Below, one piece after another: positions 8,633 to 17,445 of a stretch of DNA of 64,000 nt. This stretch comes from Streptomyces sp. HD (GTDB lineage: Bacteria; Actinomycetota; Actinomycetes; Streptomycetales; Streptomycetaceae), in assembly GCF_028369295.1 (NCBI RefSeq), contig NZ_JAQMYP010000035.1:45772-109771 (forward strand), written 5' to 3'. A program made the position numbers and the translations under genes. How positions within the stretch are numbered: position 1 is the stretch's first letter; each line of letters opens with the position of its first letter. A model generated the notes under the pieces. It made no database searches. It was not told the origin of the DNA and saw nothing but the letters and a program-made list of their open reading frames with translations.

Positions 8633-9279
8633 AGCTTCTCCTCCGACGCCTGGACGTACACCGCACCGTTGCCGCTGAGCTCCAGCTGGAAGGCCTCGCC
8701 GGAGCCGCGGCCCACCATGTCGCGCCAGCCGAGGGCGGTGGACAGCTTGTTGCGTACGTCACCGTGGTGGGCGACGTAGGCCTGGGGGTCGACATGGACG
8801 GGGCGCTGCGGGGTGATCGGGATCTCGAAGACGCCACCGTGCGCCATGACCGCGACCGCCCCGTGCCCCTTGAGGGTCGTCGTGAACAGCCCCTGCCCGC
8901 TGACCTGGCCGCGGACCATGCCCATGACCCCGCCCTGTGAGCCGAGGAACATCGTGCCCTGCTGGAGCGTGCCCTCGAAGGCGAGGAGGCGGTCCGCCTC
9001 GACGCACAGGGTGTCGCCGGCGAGGTTGATCACCTGGACGTGGTGGCCGCCGTGCCCGAACAGCACGGTGCCGCTGCCCTCGACGGTCATCAGCGGGGTG
9101 TCCTCGTTCGCCACCCGGCGCCCGATCATCGACATGATGCCGCCCTGGCCGCCGCCCATGTTGGGGGTGAAGGACACCTCGCCCTTGTAGGCGAGCATCG
9201 CGCCGCGCTGACTGAACAGCCTCTGGCCGGGCATGACGGTCGCCTCGACCATCTTGGAGTTGATCTCGCGAAAGCCCAT
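8629..9279 (-). CDS. AIM24 family protein (second of three)
   Basis: This 216-residue protein starts MGFREINSKMVEATVMPGQR. The AIM24 signature appears as MLAYKGEVSF, VEGSGTVLFGHGGHHVQVINL, TTLKGHGAVAVMAHGG and FQLELSGNGAVYVQASEEKL. ATG 9279 lies one base after the stop of the preceding gene, and its own stop overlaps the next start, so the three genes form one tight unit. The frame extends upstream of 9279 but only into the previous gene. Function is unknown; family members are soluble beta-rich proteins. Confidence 0.88.
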   Translation of the reverse strand: MGFREINSKMVEATVMPGQRLFSQRGAMLAYKGEVSFTPNMGGGQGGIMSMIGRRVANEDTPLMTVEGSGTVLFGHGGHHVQVINLAGDTLCVEADRLLAFEGTLQQGTMFLGSQGGVMGMVRGQVSGQGLFTTTLKGHGAVAVMAHGGVFEIPITPQRPVHVDPQAYVAHHGDVRNKLSTALGWRDMVGRGSGEAFQLELSGNGAVYVQASEEKL

Positions 9280-9280
9280 G

Positions 9281-9913
9281 TCACACGTCCCCCGCGATCG
9301 TGTTCCGCTCGCTCGGCTGTACGTACACCAGCCCGTCCCCCTCGAAGCGGATCTGGAAGGCCTCGCCGCCACCCTCGCCCATGAGCGTGCGGAACGTCAC
9401 ACCGGACTGGAAGGACTGCCGCAGGTTTCCCTGGTGGGCCACATACGCCCCCGGGTCCACTGTCAGCGGGAACTGCTGGCTGACCCGCAGCACCACGGCC
9501 GGTCCGTCCGACATGATCGCCGCCTGCCCGTGCCCCTCGATGGTGGTCGTGAACAGCCCGTTGCCCTGCGATGCGCCGCGCATCCCCGTGAAGGAGGTGC
9601 CGGTGCGCAGCCCGCCGTCGGTCGCGAGCAGGTTGCTCGACTCGACGTAGAGCTTGTCGCCCTGGAGGCTCACGAGGTTGATCTCGGAGGCGCGGTCCGC
9701 GAACCAGCACGTCCCGTGCCCCTTCACCTCCATCAACGTCATCTGCTCGCCGGTGAGGCGCCGGGTCACCATGCCCCGCAGGCCCTCACCGCCGCCGCTC
9801 ATCTTCTTGAAGGTCATCTGCCCGTCGTACGCGACCATTGAGCCGTTCTTCGCCTTCACGGCATCCCCGGTCATGTCGACGGCGAGCACCTTGCTGCCCT
9901 GAAGTCGGAACAT
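9281..9913 (-). CDS. AIM24 family protein (first of three)
   Basis: This 210-residue protein starts MFRLQGSKVLAVDMTGDAVK. It has the AIM24 pattern MVAYDGQMTFKKMSGGGEG, VKGHGTCWFADRASEINLVSL, TTIEGHGQAAIMSDGP and FQIRFEGDGLVYVQPSERN. ATG 9913 matches the family N-terminus; the frame continues upstream into non-conserved sequence. It leads the three-gene AIM24 unit and is divergent from the DUF3817 gene across about 190 bp, which must hold both promoters. The biochemical function is not known. Confidence 0.88.
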   Translation of the reverse strand: MFRLQGSKVLAVDMTGDAVKAKNGSMVAYDGQMTFKKMSGGGEGLRGMVTRRLTGEQMTLMEVKGHGTCWFADRASEINLVSLQGDKLYVESSNLLATDGGLRTGTSFTGMRGASQGNGLFTTTIEGHGQAAIMSDGPAVVLRVSQQFPLTVDPGAYVAHQGNLRQSFQSGVTFRTLMGEGGGEAFQIRFEGDGLVYVQPSERNTIAGDV

Positions 9914-10104
9914 CGCCACGCAGCGAAGGTAGCCGCAGGTGCCTGCGGCCAACAGATCCTGTAGGTGGACTTCACCCCTGACGCGACCCCGAGCCACATC
10001 CTCCCTCCGGTGTTTGCCACAATGGGCGAGTCTTTGTGCTTGTGTTCACAAGCTGATCCGAGCCGACCGACGTCACTCCCGCCGAACCCCACCGAAGGTG
10101 ACCT

Positions 10105-10449
10105 GTGGACATCAAGACCGCCACCGCCCTCCGCCGCCTCCGTCTCGTCTCGGCCCCCGAGGCGGTGTCGTTCCTGCTGCTGCTCGTCTGTTCGGTGCTG
10201 AAGCGGACCACGGACTTCAACGCGGTGCCCGCGATGGGCATGATCCACGGTGTTCTCTTCATCCTGTACGTGATCTTCTGGGCGGACGCCTGGAACCGCA
10301 CCAGGTGGCCCCTGAAGACCGCGGCGCTCTACTTCGTTCTCTCCGTCCTGCCGACCGGCGGCTTCTTCGCCGACCGCAAGCTGCGGCGTGAGGCCGAGGA
10401 CGCCGTCATCGCCGCCCGCGCCCGCCGGGAAGGAAAGGTCAACGCATGA
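10105..10449 (+). CDS. DUF3817 membrane protein
   Basis: This 114-residue protein has three predicted membrane helices (about 20-34, 48-63 and 70-88) and a basic cytoplasmic tail. The pattern SAPEAVSFLLLLVCSVLKR, IHGVLFILYVIFWADAW and SVLPTGGFFADRKLRREAE is that of the DUF3817 family of small integral membrane proteins of unknown function. GTG 10105 has a GAAGGTG ribosome site. It overlaps the next gene by four bases. A paralogue lies at 21483, beyond the polyketide cluster. Confidence 0.88.
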   Translation: MDIKTATALRRLRLVSAPEAVSFLLLLVCSVLKRTTDFNAVPAMGMIHGVLFILYVIFWADAWNRTRWPLKTAALYFVLSVLPTGGFFADRKLRREAEDAVIAARARREGKVNA

Positions 10450-10742
10450 TCGTCGCCTTTTCCGTGACGCCGCTCGGCGTCGGCGAGGACGTGGGGGAGT
10501 ACGTCGCCGACGCCGTCCGGGTCGTCCGTGAGTCGGGCCTGCCCAACCGCACCGACGCGATGTTCACCTCCGTCGAGGGCGACAGCTGGGACGAGGTCAT
10601 GGACGTCGTCAAGCGCGCCGTCGCCGCCGTGGAGGAGCGTGCCCCGCGGGTGTCGCTGGTGCTCAAGGCCGACATCCGGCCGGGCGTGACGGACGGTCTC
10701 ACCTCCAAGGTGGAGACCGTGGAGCGGCATCTGGCCGAGTAG
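10446..10742 (+). CDS. MTH1187 family thiamine-binding protein
   Basis: This 98-residue protein has a YkoF/MTH1187 ferredoxin-like fold. MIVAFSVTPLGVGEDVGEYV opens it, TDAMFTSVEGDSWDEVMDVV follows, then RVSLVLKADIRPGVTDGLTSK. Family members bind thiamine or a related pyrimidine; the role in Streptomyces is unproven. It overlaps the DUF3817 gene by four bases and is followed by a strong terminator, so the two form a bicistronic unit. Confidence 0.88.
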   Translation: MIVAFSVTPLGVGEDVGEYVADAVRVVRESGLPNRTDAMFTSVEGDSWDEVMDVVKRAVAAVEERAPRVSLVLKADIRPGVTDGLTSKVETVERHLAE

Positions 10743-10750
10743 GCAGCGAC

Positions 10751-10799
10751 GCGCAGGGGCGGACGTACGACTTCCGTACGTCCGCCCCTGCGCGTTTTT
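10751..10799 (+). terminator. strong intrinsic terminator
   Basis: Perfect 19-base arms (10751-10769 and 10775-10793) around ACTTC are followed by a run of five T at 10795-10799. This ends the DUF3817/thiamine-binding operon and insulates the polyketide cluster downstream. Confidence 0.92.
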
Positions 10800-11064
10800 C
10801 GTGCCCAACTCCCGTCGGCGGACGGGCACTTCGGCGTGCCCGTCGGCCGCGCCCGGGCGCTCGGCCCGGTCGCGAGGAGGAGTCAAGTCGCCGCTCACGC
10901 AGGCGCATTCCGGTGCGTCCGGTCGGCGGTTCCCTCAATTGGCCCGCATGGCTCGCGGACCCCAGGGCCCTGACCCACGATGAAGGCTCAGGGCCGAAAC
11001 CCGCGTTCGTGCTGGTGGACGGGGACGGCCGCCGCCTTGCTCCCGCGAAGGAAGGGTCTGTCGG
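10800..11064 (+). other. leader/promoter region of the polyketide cluster
   Basis: This 265-base stretch has no convincing gene. It contains two further hairpins: 9-base arms at 10821-10829/10836-10844, and 8-base arms at 10966-10973/10988-10995. The promoter of the polyketide operon should lie here, but I could not pick out a convincing sigma recognition sequence. Confidence 0.45.
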
Positions 11065-12174
11065 ATGACCACTTCGCCCTACACATCCCAGTCGGCGTTC
11101 GACGGCTCCAGGATGCGCGTCACCCTTCTGGTCGACCTCCAGGAAGGCGCCCAGCAACAGTTCCTCGACGCGTACGAGTACATGCGCGACCGAGTCGCGT
11201 CGGTCCCCGGCCATCTCGGTGACCAGCTGTGCCAGTCCGTGGAAAACCCGTCCCAGTGGCTCATCACGAGCGAGTGGGAGACCGCTGTGCCGTACCTCGC
11301 CTGGGTGAGCAGTGAAGAGCACATCGAGACGGTCAAGCCCCTGCAGAGCTGCGTCCGCGACCTCCGGTCGATGCGTTACGGCATCGTCCGCGAGACCGGC
11401 GGCGCCCGCCCGGGCACCGGCGGACTCCAGACGGCCGCACGGGTCGGCGACGGCGTCACGCGGCACGCCCTGACCTTCACCGTCAAACCCGGCTCCGAGT
11501 CCAAGGTCGCGGAGATCCTCGCCGGATACGCCCCGCCCCAGGCCCGCGTCGACGACTCCACACGGCTGCGCCGGACCACCCTGTTCATGCACGGCAACCG
11601 GGTCGTGCGCACCGTCGAGGTGGAGGGCGACCTGATGGCGGCCCTGCGCCACGTCTCGCGCCAGCCCGAGGTGCGGGCCGTCGAGGAGGCCCTCAACCCG
11701 CATCTGGAACTGCGCAGGGATCTGTCCGACCCCGAGTCCGCGCGGGCCTTCTTCACCCGTGCCGCGATGCCGCCCGTCCACCATGCGGCACGCGGCGGAC
11801 CCGAGCCGGACGACATCACCCGGCACGCCCTGTACTACCCGGCACGCAAGGGCTGCGGCATGGCCCTGGCCCGGCTGCTCTCCCTGCAGGACGAGGCCGC
11901 GCTGGCCGACCCGGCCGGCCCCGTGCACCGCAGCACCGTCTTCCAGCGCGAGGACATCGTCGTCCGCCTCATCGACGTACGGGGTGATCCCGAGACCGAC
12001 CCGGTCATGGCGCTCGGCATCCATGGCCCGAGGAAGCCCGCCGTGCTGGCCCGTCTGCTCGACGGCGCCGCACTCGGACTGGCGGGACCGCTCACCGGCG
12101 AGCGGGACGCGAACCGCCTCCTGGCACACGCCGACATGATCCCGATCACCGACCGCAGGGCCGCGCAGTCCTGA
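11065..12174 (+). CDS. SchA/CurD-like spore-pigment protein (WhiE ORFI type)
   Basis: This 369-residue protein is the first gene of the type II PKS operon. Its N-terminal 90 residues form an antibiotic-biosynthesis-monooxygenase-like ferredoxin fold (RVTLLVDLQEGAQQQFLDAY, VPGHLGDQLCQS, WLITSEWE). This is followed by two more related repeats, each opening with TRHAL (about 133 and 251). Proteins of this kind accompany every whiE/sch/cur-type spore-pigment cluster; their chemistry is uncertain, with suggestions of a cofactor-free oxygenase or cyclisation accessory. ATG 11065 follows a GAAGGAAGG site. A stand-alone copy of the N-terminal domain is encoded at 20514. Confidence 0.85.
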   Translation: MTTSPYTSQSAFDGSRMRVTLLVDLQEGAQQQFLDAYEYMRDRVASVPGHLGDQLCQSVENPSQWLITSEWETAVPYLAWVSSEEHIETVKPLQSCVRDLRSMRYGIVRETGGARPGTGGLQTAARVGDGVTRHALTFTVKPGSESKVAEILAGYAPPQARVDDSTRLRRTTLFMHGNRVVRTVEVEGDLMAALRHVSRQPEVRAVEEALNPHLELRRDLSDPESARAFFTRAAMPPVHHAARGGPEPDDITRHALYYPARKGCGMALARLLSLQDEAALADPAGPVHRSTVFQREDIVVRLIDVRGDPETDPVMALGIHGPRKPAVLARLLDGAALGLAGPLTGERDANRLLAHADMIPITDRRAAQS

Positions 12175-12252
12175 CCCCGCGACACCGGCCTGATCCGCCG
12201 GACAGGACCGAGCCGAGGGACCACCCCCCATCGAACGACCTGGAGACAGACC

Positions 12253-12717
12253 ATGGACAAGATGCGCCCGCGCGTCGTGGACATCCGAGAGATCGAGCCC
12301 AACCGCAAGCGCGGTGGTGACCTGCGCACTCTGCTCACCCCCGTCACGGTGGGGGCCACGAGCGGGTTCATGGGCCTGGCCATCATGCGGCCCGGCGAAC
12401 GCATCAGCGAGCACTACCACCCGTACTCCGAGGAGTTCGTGTACGTCGTCGAGGGCCGGCTGGAGGTCGACCTGGATGGAGAAACGTTTTCTCTGCGCTC
12501 CGACCAGGGCCTGATGATCCCCATCGACATGCGGCACCGCTTCCGCAACGTCGGTGACGAGGAGGCCCGCATGGTCTTCCACCTGGGTCCCCTCGCGCCG
12601 AACCCGAAGCTCGGCCACGTGGACACCGAGGCCCCGGAGATCGGCGACGACGTCACGGCGTACCCGCTCGTCCAGGAGGAGGGCGGGCAGCACGAACGAC
12701 CGGGGGTCCTGTCATGA
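12253..12717 (+). CDS. cupin-domain spore-pigment protein (WhiE ORFII type)
   Basis: This 154-residue single-domain cupin has the metal-binding pattern SEHYHPYSEEFVYVVEGRLEV followed by IPIDMRHRFRN. WhiE ORFII-type cupins are required for normal spore-pigment formation and probably act as a polyketide cyclase or oxygenase. The start is ATG 12253; its stop overlaps the KS-alpha start by four bases (ATGA), so it is cotranslated with the minimal PKS. Confidence 0.9.
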   Translation: MDKMRPRVVDIREIEPNRKRGGDLRTLLTPVTVGATSGFMGLAIMRPGERISEHYHPYSEEFVYVVEGRLEVDLDGETFSLRSDQGLMIPIDMRHRFRNVGDEEARMVFHLGPLAPNPKLGHVDTEAPEIGDDVTAYPLVQEEGGQHERPGVLS

Positions 12718-13982
12718 CCCGGCGGGTGGCGGTCACCGGCATAGGCGTGGTCGCTCCGGGAGGAATCGGGGTACCCGCGTTCTGGGACCTCCTCGCGAGC
12801 GGCCGTACCGCGACACGAGGCATCACGCTGTTCGACCCCGAGGGCCTGCGGTCCCGGATAGCCGCCGAGTGCGACTTCGACCCGCTCGCCCACGGACTCG
12901 ACCCCGAGCAGGTCGAACGCTCCGACCGGTACATCCAGTTCGCCCAGGTCGCCGCGCAGGAGGCGGTGGCCGACAGCGGGGTCGACTTCGCCGCCGAGAA
13001 CCCCTGGCGGGTGGCCGTTTCCCTGGGCAGCGCGGTGGGCGGCACGACCCGGCTCGAACACGACTACGTCCTGGTCAGCGGGCGTGGGCAGCGCTGGGAC
13101 GTCGACCATCGCGCCGCCGAGCCCGACCTGCACCGGGCGTTCTCGCCGAGCACCCTCGCGGCGGACGTCGCCGAACGGTTCGGGGCGAGGGGCCCGGTGC
13201 AGACCGTCTCCACCGGCTGCACCTCCGGGCTCGACGCGGTGGGCTACGCCTTCCAGACCATCGAGGACGGCCGCGCCGACGTCTGCCTGGCCGGGGCCTC
13301 GGACTCGCCGATCTCCCCGATCACCATGGCCTGCTTCGACGCCATCAAGGCCACCTCGCCCAACAACGACGACCCGGAGCACGCCTCCCGGCCCTTCGAC
13401 GCCCATCGCGACGGATTCGTCATGGGCGAGGGCGCCGCCGTCCTCGTACTGGAGGAACTGGAGCACGCACGCGCGCGTGGCGCGCACGTCTACTGCGAGA
13501 TCGGCGGCTACGCCACCTTCGGCAACGCCTACCACATGACCGGGCTCACCAGTGAGGGACTGGAGATGGCCCGGGCCATCGACCTCGCGCTCGACCACGC
13601 GCGCGTGAACCCCACCGACATCGACTACGTCAACGCGCACGGCTCGGGCACCCGGCAGAACGACCGGCACGAGACCGCCGCGGTCAAGAAGTCCCTGGGC
13701 GCCCACGCCTACGACACGCCCATGAGCTCGATCAAGTCCATGGTGGGTCACTCGCTCGGCGCGATCGGCGCCATCGAGGTCGTCGCCTGCGTCCTCGCCC
13801 TGGCCCGCCAAGTGGTCCCGCCGACGGCGAACTACGAGACCCCGGACCCCGAGTGCGACCTGGACTACGTCCCGCGCACCGCACGCCCGCGCAGGCTCGA
13901 CAACGTGCTCTCCGTGGGCAGCGGCTTCGGCGGTTTCCAGTCCGCGGTCCTTCTGACGGGGCCGGCAGGGAGGAATCGATGA
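12714..13982 (+). CDS. type II PKS ketosynthase alpha subunit
   Basis: This 422-residue ketoacyl synthase alpha chain carries out chain extension on the ACP with the beta chain. The active-site nucleophile is Cys169 in VSTGCTSGLDAVGYA. The two catalytic His are in VNAHGSGTRQND and SMVGHSLGAIG. It has the full family length. It overlaps both the cupin and KS-beta genes by four bases. Together with KS-beta and ACP it forms the minimal PKS. Its similarity to spore-pigment rather than antibiotic ketosynthases is inferred from the surrounding SchA/CurD and cupin genes. Confidence 0.95.
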   Translation: MTRRVAVTGIGVVAPGGIGVPAFWDLLASGRTATRGITLFDPEGLRSRIAAECDFDPLAHGLDPEQVERSDRYIQFAQVAAQEAVADSGVDFAAENPWRVAVSLGSAVGGTTRLEHDYVLVSGRGQRWDVDHRAAEPDLHRAFSPSTLAADVAERFGARGPVQTVSTGCTSGLDAVGYAFQTIEDGRADVCLAGASDSPISPITMACFDAIKATSPNNDDPEHASRPFDAHRDGFVMGEGAAVLVLEELEHARARGAHVYCEIGGYATFGNAYHMTGLTSEGLEMARAIDLALDHARVNPTDIDYVNAHGSGTRQNDRHETAAVKKSLGAHAYDTPMSSIKSMVGHSLGAIGAIEVVACVLALARQVVPPTANYETPDPECDLDYVPRTARPRRLDNVLSVGSGFGGFQSAVLLTGPAGRNR

Positions 13983-15232
13983 GTGGTAGTGGCATACGCA
14001 CCCGACACACGGCCGTCACCGGCATCGGCGTGGTCGCGCCCAACGGCCTGCACCAGGACACGTACTGGAAGTCCGTCAAGGAGGGCACCTGCGTCCTGGA
14101 CCGAATAACCAGGGAGGGCTGCGAGCACCTCCCGCTCCGAGTCGCCGGCGAGGTCCGCGGCTTCGACCCGTCGGCGCTCATCGAGGAGACCTTCCTCGTC
14201 CAGACCGACAAGTTCACCCACTTCGCCCTGGCCGCCGCCGACGCCGCCCTGCAGGACGCGGGGCTGAGCAGCACCGCCGCCGACTCGCCGTACTCCGTGG
14301 GCGTGGTCACCGCGGCCGGATCCGGCGGCGGCGAGTTCGGCCAGCGTGAACTGCAGAAACTGTGGGGGAAGGGATCCCGGTTCGTCGGGCCCTACCAGTC
14401 CATCGCCTGGTTCTACGCCGCCAGCACCGGCCAGATCTCCATCCGCAAGGGCTTCAAGGGACCCTGCGGAGTGGTGGCCAGCGACGAGGCCGGCGGCCTG
14501 GACGCCGTCGCACACGCGGCCGGGGCCGTGCGCCGGGGCACCGACGTGGTCGTCGTGGGGGCCGCCGAGGCGCCGCTCGCCCCGTACTCGGGGGTCTGCC
14601 AGCTCGGCTACCCCGAACTCAGCACCGTCGCCGATCCGGCCCGCGCCTACCGCCCCTTCACCTCCGCGGCCTGCGGTTTCGTGCCCGCCGAGGGCGGTGC
14701 CGTGCTGGTGGTCGAGGACCAGGAGCGGGCACAGCGCCGTGCCGCGGTCGTCCGGGCCATCGTGGCGGGACACGCCGCCACCTTCACCGGCGCCTCGCGC
14801 TGGGACCTGTCCCGGGAAGGGCTCGCCCACGCCATAAAGGGCGCCCTCGACGAGGCCGGCTGCGCGCCGGAGGAGATAGACGTCGTCTTCGCCGACGCGA
14901 TGGGGACACCGGAGGCGGACCGCGCCGAGGCCCTCGCCCTCGCCGACGCCCTCGGCCGGCACGGCACCCGAGTGCCCGTCACCGCCCCCAAGACCGGCAT
15001 CGGACGGGCCTACTGCGGGGCGCCCCTGCTGGACATCGTGGCCGCCGTGCTGGCCATGGAACACGGGCAGATCCCCCCGACGCCCGGCGTCTTCGACATC
15101 TGCCACGACATCGACCTGGTGACCTCCACGGCACGCCCGGCAGAGCTCCGTACGGCCCTCGTCCTCAGCCGGGGACTCATGGGCTCCAACTCGGCTCTCG
15201 TGCTCCGCCGGGGCCCCGCGACCAGCGTCTAG
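13979..15232 (+). CDS. type II PKS ketosynthase beta subunit (chain length factor)
   Basis: This 417-residue partner of KS-alpha sets polyketide length. The active-site Cys is absent, as expected. The corresponding motif reads VVASDEAGGLDAVAHA, so the position usually held by Gln in chain length factors is Glu170. ATG 13979 overlaps the KS-alpha stop, which gives equimolar coupled translation. The upstream in-frame extension from 13853 is inside KS-alpha and is discarded. A 98-base gap separates it from the ACP gene. Confidence 0.94.
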   Translation: MSGSGIRTRHTAVTGIGVVAPNGLHQDTYWKSVKEGTCVLDRITREGCEHLPLRVAGEVRGFDPSALIEETFLVQTDKFTHFALAAADAALQDAGLSSTAADSPYSVGVVTAAGSGGGEFGQRELQKLWGKGSRFVGPYQSIAWFYAASTGQISIRKGFKGPCGVVASDEAGGLDAVAHAAGAVRRGTDVVVVGAAEAPLAPYSGVCQLGYPELSTVADPARAYRPFTSAACGFVPAEGGAVLVVEDQERAQRRAAVVRAIVAGHAATFTGASRWDLSREGLAHAIKGALDEAGCAPEEIDVVFADAMGTPEADRAEALALADALGRHGTRVPVTAPKTGIGRAYCGAPLLDIVAAVLAMEHGQIPPTPGVFDICHDIDLVTSTARPAELRTALVLSRGLMGSNSALVLRRGPATSV

Positions 15233-15330
15233 AACGGCTGCCGCCCGGTCGACGCCGTGCACGGGCGCCGGCCCGGCGGCACCACCTCCGTACCAGGTAA
15301 TCCGTACCAAGTAAGGCAAGGAGAACCCGT

Positions 15331-15597
15331 ATGACCACCGAAATCACCCAAGTGACCGTCGAGGAGCTGGCCACGCTGATGAAGACGGCCGCCGGCGTGA
15401 CCGTCGACCCGCACGACCTCGTCGGCCGGGCCAACACCCCCTTCGCCGAGTTCGGGCTGGACTCGCTCGGCCTCCTCGGCATCGTGGGCGAGCTGGAGAA
15501 CCGGCACGGCCGGGCGCTGCCCACCGACGCGGAGCGCTGCAAGAGCCCCCGCGCCTTCCTCGAACTCGTCAACGGCGCACTCACGACAGGAGCATGA
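15331..15597 (+). CDS. acyl carrier protein of the type II PKS
   Basis: This 88-residue carrier protein has the phosphopantetheine attachment Ser45 in FAEFGLDSLGLLGIVGELE. It carries the growing poly-beta-ketone on its prosthetic arm. ATG 15331 follows an AAGGAGA site. It ends one base before the aromatase start and follows the two ketosynthase genes, the normal position in whiE-type operons. Confidence 0.95.
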   Translation: MTTEITQVTVEELATLMKTAAGVTVDPHDLVGRANTPFAEFGLDSLGLLGIVGELENRHGRALPTDAERCKSPRAFLELVNGALTTGA

Positions 15598-15598
15598 G

Positions 15599-16057
15599 GT
15601 GGCAGGACACACCGAGAACGAGATCACCATCGCCGCACCCGTCGATCTCGTCTGGGACATGACGAACGACCTGGACCGATGGCCGAAGCTGTTCAGCGAG
15701 TACGCCTCCTGCGAGGTGCTGTCCCGCGAGGGCGACGCGGTCACCTTCCGGCTGACCATGCACCCCGACGAGAACGGCAAGGTGTGGAGCTGGGTCTCGG
15801 AGCGGATCGCCGACCGCGAGAAGCTCGTCGTCCGCGCCCGCAGGATCGAGACCGGTCCGTTCGAGTACATGAACATCGTGTGGGAGTACGAGGAGACTCC
15901 CGAGGGCACCCGGATGCACTGGACGCAGGACTTCGCCATGAAGCCCGACGCCCCGGTCGACGACGCCTGGATGACGGACAACATCAACCGCAACTCGCCC
16001 ATCCAGATGGCCCTCATCCGTGACCGCATCGAGGAGGTCTCGTGCACCACGCCCTGA
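15599..16057 (+). CDS. aromatase/cyclase (SRPBCC, WhiE ORFVI type)
   Basis: This 152-residue monodomain START/SRPBCC protein folds and aromatises the first ring. It starts with GTG (MAGHTENEITIAAPVDLVWD), then NDLDRWPKLFSEYASCEVL and WTQDFAMKPDAPVDD, a pattern shared with WhiE ORFVI and TcmN-type aromatases. It lies one base after the ACP stop and its end overlaps the next gene by 16 bases, so it is cotranslated. Confidence 0.93.
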   Translation: MAGHTENEITIAAPVDLVWDMTNDLDRWPKLFSEYASCEVLSREGDAVTFRLTMHPDENGKVWSWVSERIADREKLVVRARRIETGPFEYMNIVWEYEETPEGTRMHWTQDFAMKPDAPVDDAWMTDNINRNSPIQMALIRDRIEEVSCTTP

Positions 16058-16365
16058 TCGTCGCCAGGATGGCCCCGCACTCGGCACAGGACATCGCCGG
16101 CGTCTTCGCCGACTCCGACCGCGGCGAACTCCCGCACCTCGTCGGGGTCACCCAGCGCTCCCTGTTCCAGTACGGCGATGTGTACATGCACTTCATCGAG
16201 GCCGAGCAGGACCCGGGCCCCGCCATCGCGAAGGTGGCCGGGCACCCCGACTTCGTCGACATCAGCAAGAGGCTCGAAGCGTTCGTCAGCCCCTACGACC
16301 CTCAGACCTGGCGCAGTCCCAAGGACGCGATGGCGCGGTGCTTCTACCGCTGGGAGAGGAACTGA
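16042..16365 (+). CDS. TcmI-family polyketide cyclase (WhiE ORFVII type)
   Basis: This 107-residue small dimeric ferredoxin-fold cyclase catalyses a late ring closure. It has MHHALIVARMAPHSAQDIAG, FQYGDVYMHFIEAEQDPGPAI and VSPYDPQTWRSPKDAMARCF, typical of TcmI/WhiE ORFVII proteins. The start is GTG 16042, inside the 3' end of the aromatase gene. It is the last gene of the plus-strand operon and is followed by a terminator. Confidence 0.93.
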   Translation: MHHALIVARMAPHSAQDIAGVFADSDRGELPHLVGVTQRSLFQYGDVYMHFIEAEQDPGPAIAKVAGHPDFVDISKRLEAFVSPYDPQTWRSPKDAMARCFYRWERN

Positions 16366-16373
16366 ACGAAGAA

Positions 16374-16410
16374 GGCCGCCGCCCGTGCTGACGAAGCGCG
16401 GGCGGCGGCC
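16374..16410. terminator. hairpin at the end of the PKS operon
   Basis: Perfect 12-base arms (16374-16385 and 16399-16410) with a 13-base loop lie between the convergent cyclase and amidohydrolase genes. It can serve both strands. Confidence 0.8.
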
Positions 16411-16437
16411 TCTCGTACGGCTGCTTCGCTCAGCCGG

Positions 16438-17400
16438 TCACAGCCGGGCCAGCGCCGGCATCAGGCGCAGCGCGTTCTCCCGGTTGATGTCCTGGAGCTG
16501 CTGCTCCGAGAGGCAGGCGTCGCCGTCCAGCGCCGGCATCACGCTGTCGGCGATCACATGGGCCGGGGTGGGCGGCCAGTCCGTGCCGAACAGGATGCGG
16601 CCGGGGTCCACCGTCGCCAGCAGGGTGGGGGTGGCCGAGGGGGACATCGGGCCCGCCGTGTCGAAGTAGAACCGGTGCAGGTAGTCACGGACCCGGCCGG
16701 GCTCGATCCCCGGGGTGAGCCGTCCGCCGAAGAGTTCGAGCCGGGTGGCCATGTAGGGGAGGAAGCCCCCGCCGTGCGGGAGGATGAAGCTGAGGTTCGG
16801 ATAGCGGTCCAGCGTGCCGTTCCTGATGAGGTTGATGGCCGCTCGGGTGGTGTCCATCAGGAAGTCGCACACGAAGGGCGGCATGCCCGGCAGCCCCGTC
16901 CCGTCCTTACCGGCCGGCACCTCCATGGGGTGCGTACTGATCACGGCGGACCGGTCGTTCAGCTCCTGGAGCAGCCGGTCGTGCGACTCGTCCCCGAGGA
17001 CCGCGCCCTCCACGCTCGTTCGCGTGCTCACCCCGATGGCACCGAGTTCGTCGAGGCCGTGCCGGACGCTCCACGCGGAGAGCTCCAGGTCGTCGAGGAA
17101 CACGGGCGTGAAGAAGGCGAACCGCTCGGGGTTGCTCTCCACGACGTCGGCGGCGGCCCGCAGCGCGACCCGGGCGCTCTCCTGGCGCTGGGCCCGCTCC
17201 CGGAACCGGCCGAGCATGGCGACGGTCATGACGGAGGTGCCGATGCCCGCCTTGTCCATGACCTCAAGCGCCGAGTTCAGGTCCCAGCGCGTCCACCAGG
17301 GCAGTTTCTCGCGGTCGACCACGCCTTGTTGCTCCGCCCAGTCCAGCCAGTCGGGGGCGGTGAAGTGGTGGTGGACGTCGATGCGTCCGGCAAGGGTCAT
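16438..17400 (-). CDS. amidohydrolase family protein (ACMSD-like decarboxylase fold)
   Basis: This 320-residue amidohydrolase-2 TIM barrel has the metal site HHHF (RIDVHHHFTAPDWLDW), a further His in ISTHP, FILPHGGGFLPYMATR, and the catalytic Asp in ILFGTDWPP. Members of this branch include ACMSD and aromatic-acid decarboxylases, so a decarboxylation or C-C bond cleavage on the polyketide is plausible. It shares a strand with the FAD monooxygenase 45 bases upstream and probably forms an operon with it. It is not part of the classic eight-gene whiE set. The substrate is unknown. Confidence 0.85.
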   Translation of the reverse strand: MTLAGRIDVHHHFTAPDWLDWAEQQGVVDREKLPWWTRWDLNSALEVMDKAGIGTSVMTVAMLGRFRERAQRQESARVALRAAADVVESNPERFAFFTPVFLDDLELSAWSVRHGLDELGAIGVSTRTSVEGAVLGDESHDRLLQELNDRSAVISTHPMEVPAGKDGTGLPGMPPFVCDFLMDTTRAAINLIRNGTLDRYPNLSFILPHGGGFLPYMATRLELFGGRLTPGIEPGRVRDYLHRFYFDTAGPMSPSATPTLLATVDPGRILFGTDWPPTPAHVIADSVMPALDGDACLSEQQLQDINRENALRLMPALARL

Positions 17401-17445
17401 AACAGCGTCCTCGGTGTGGGGGGTTCAGCAGGGGAGGGCAGGCGT

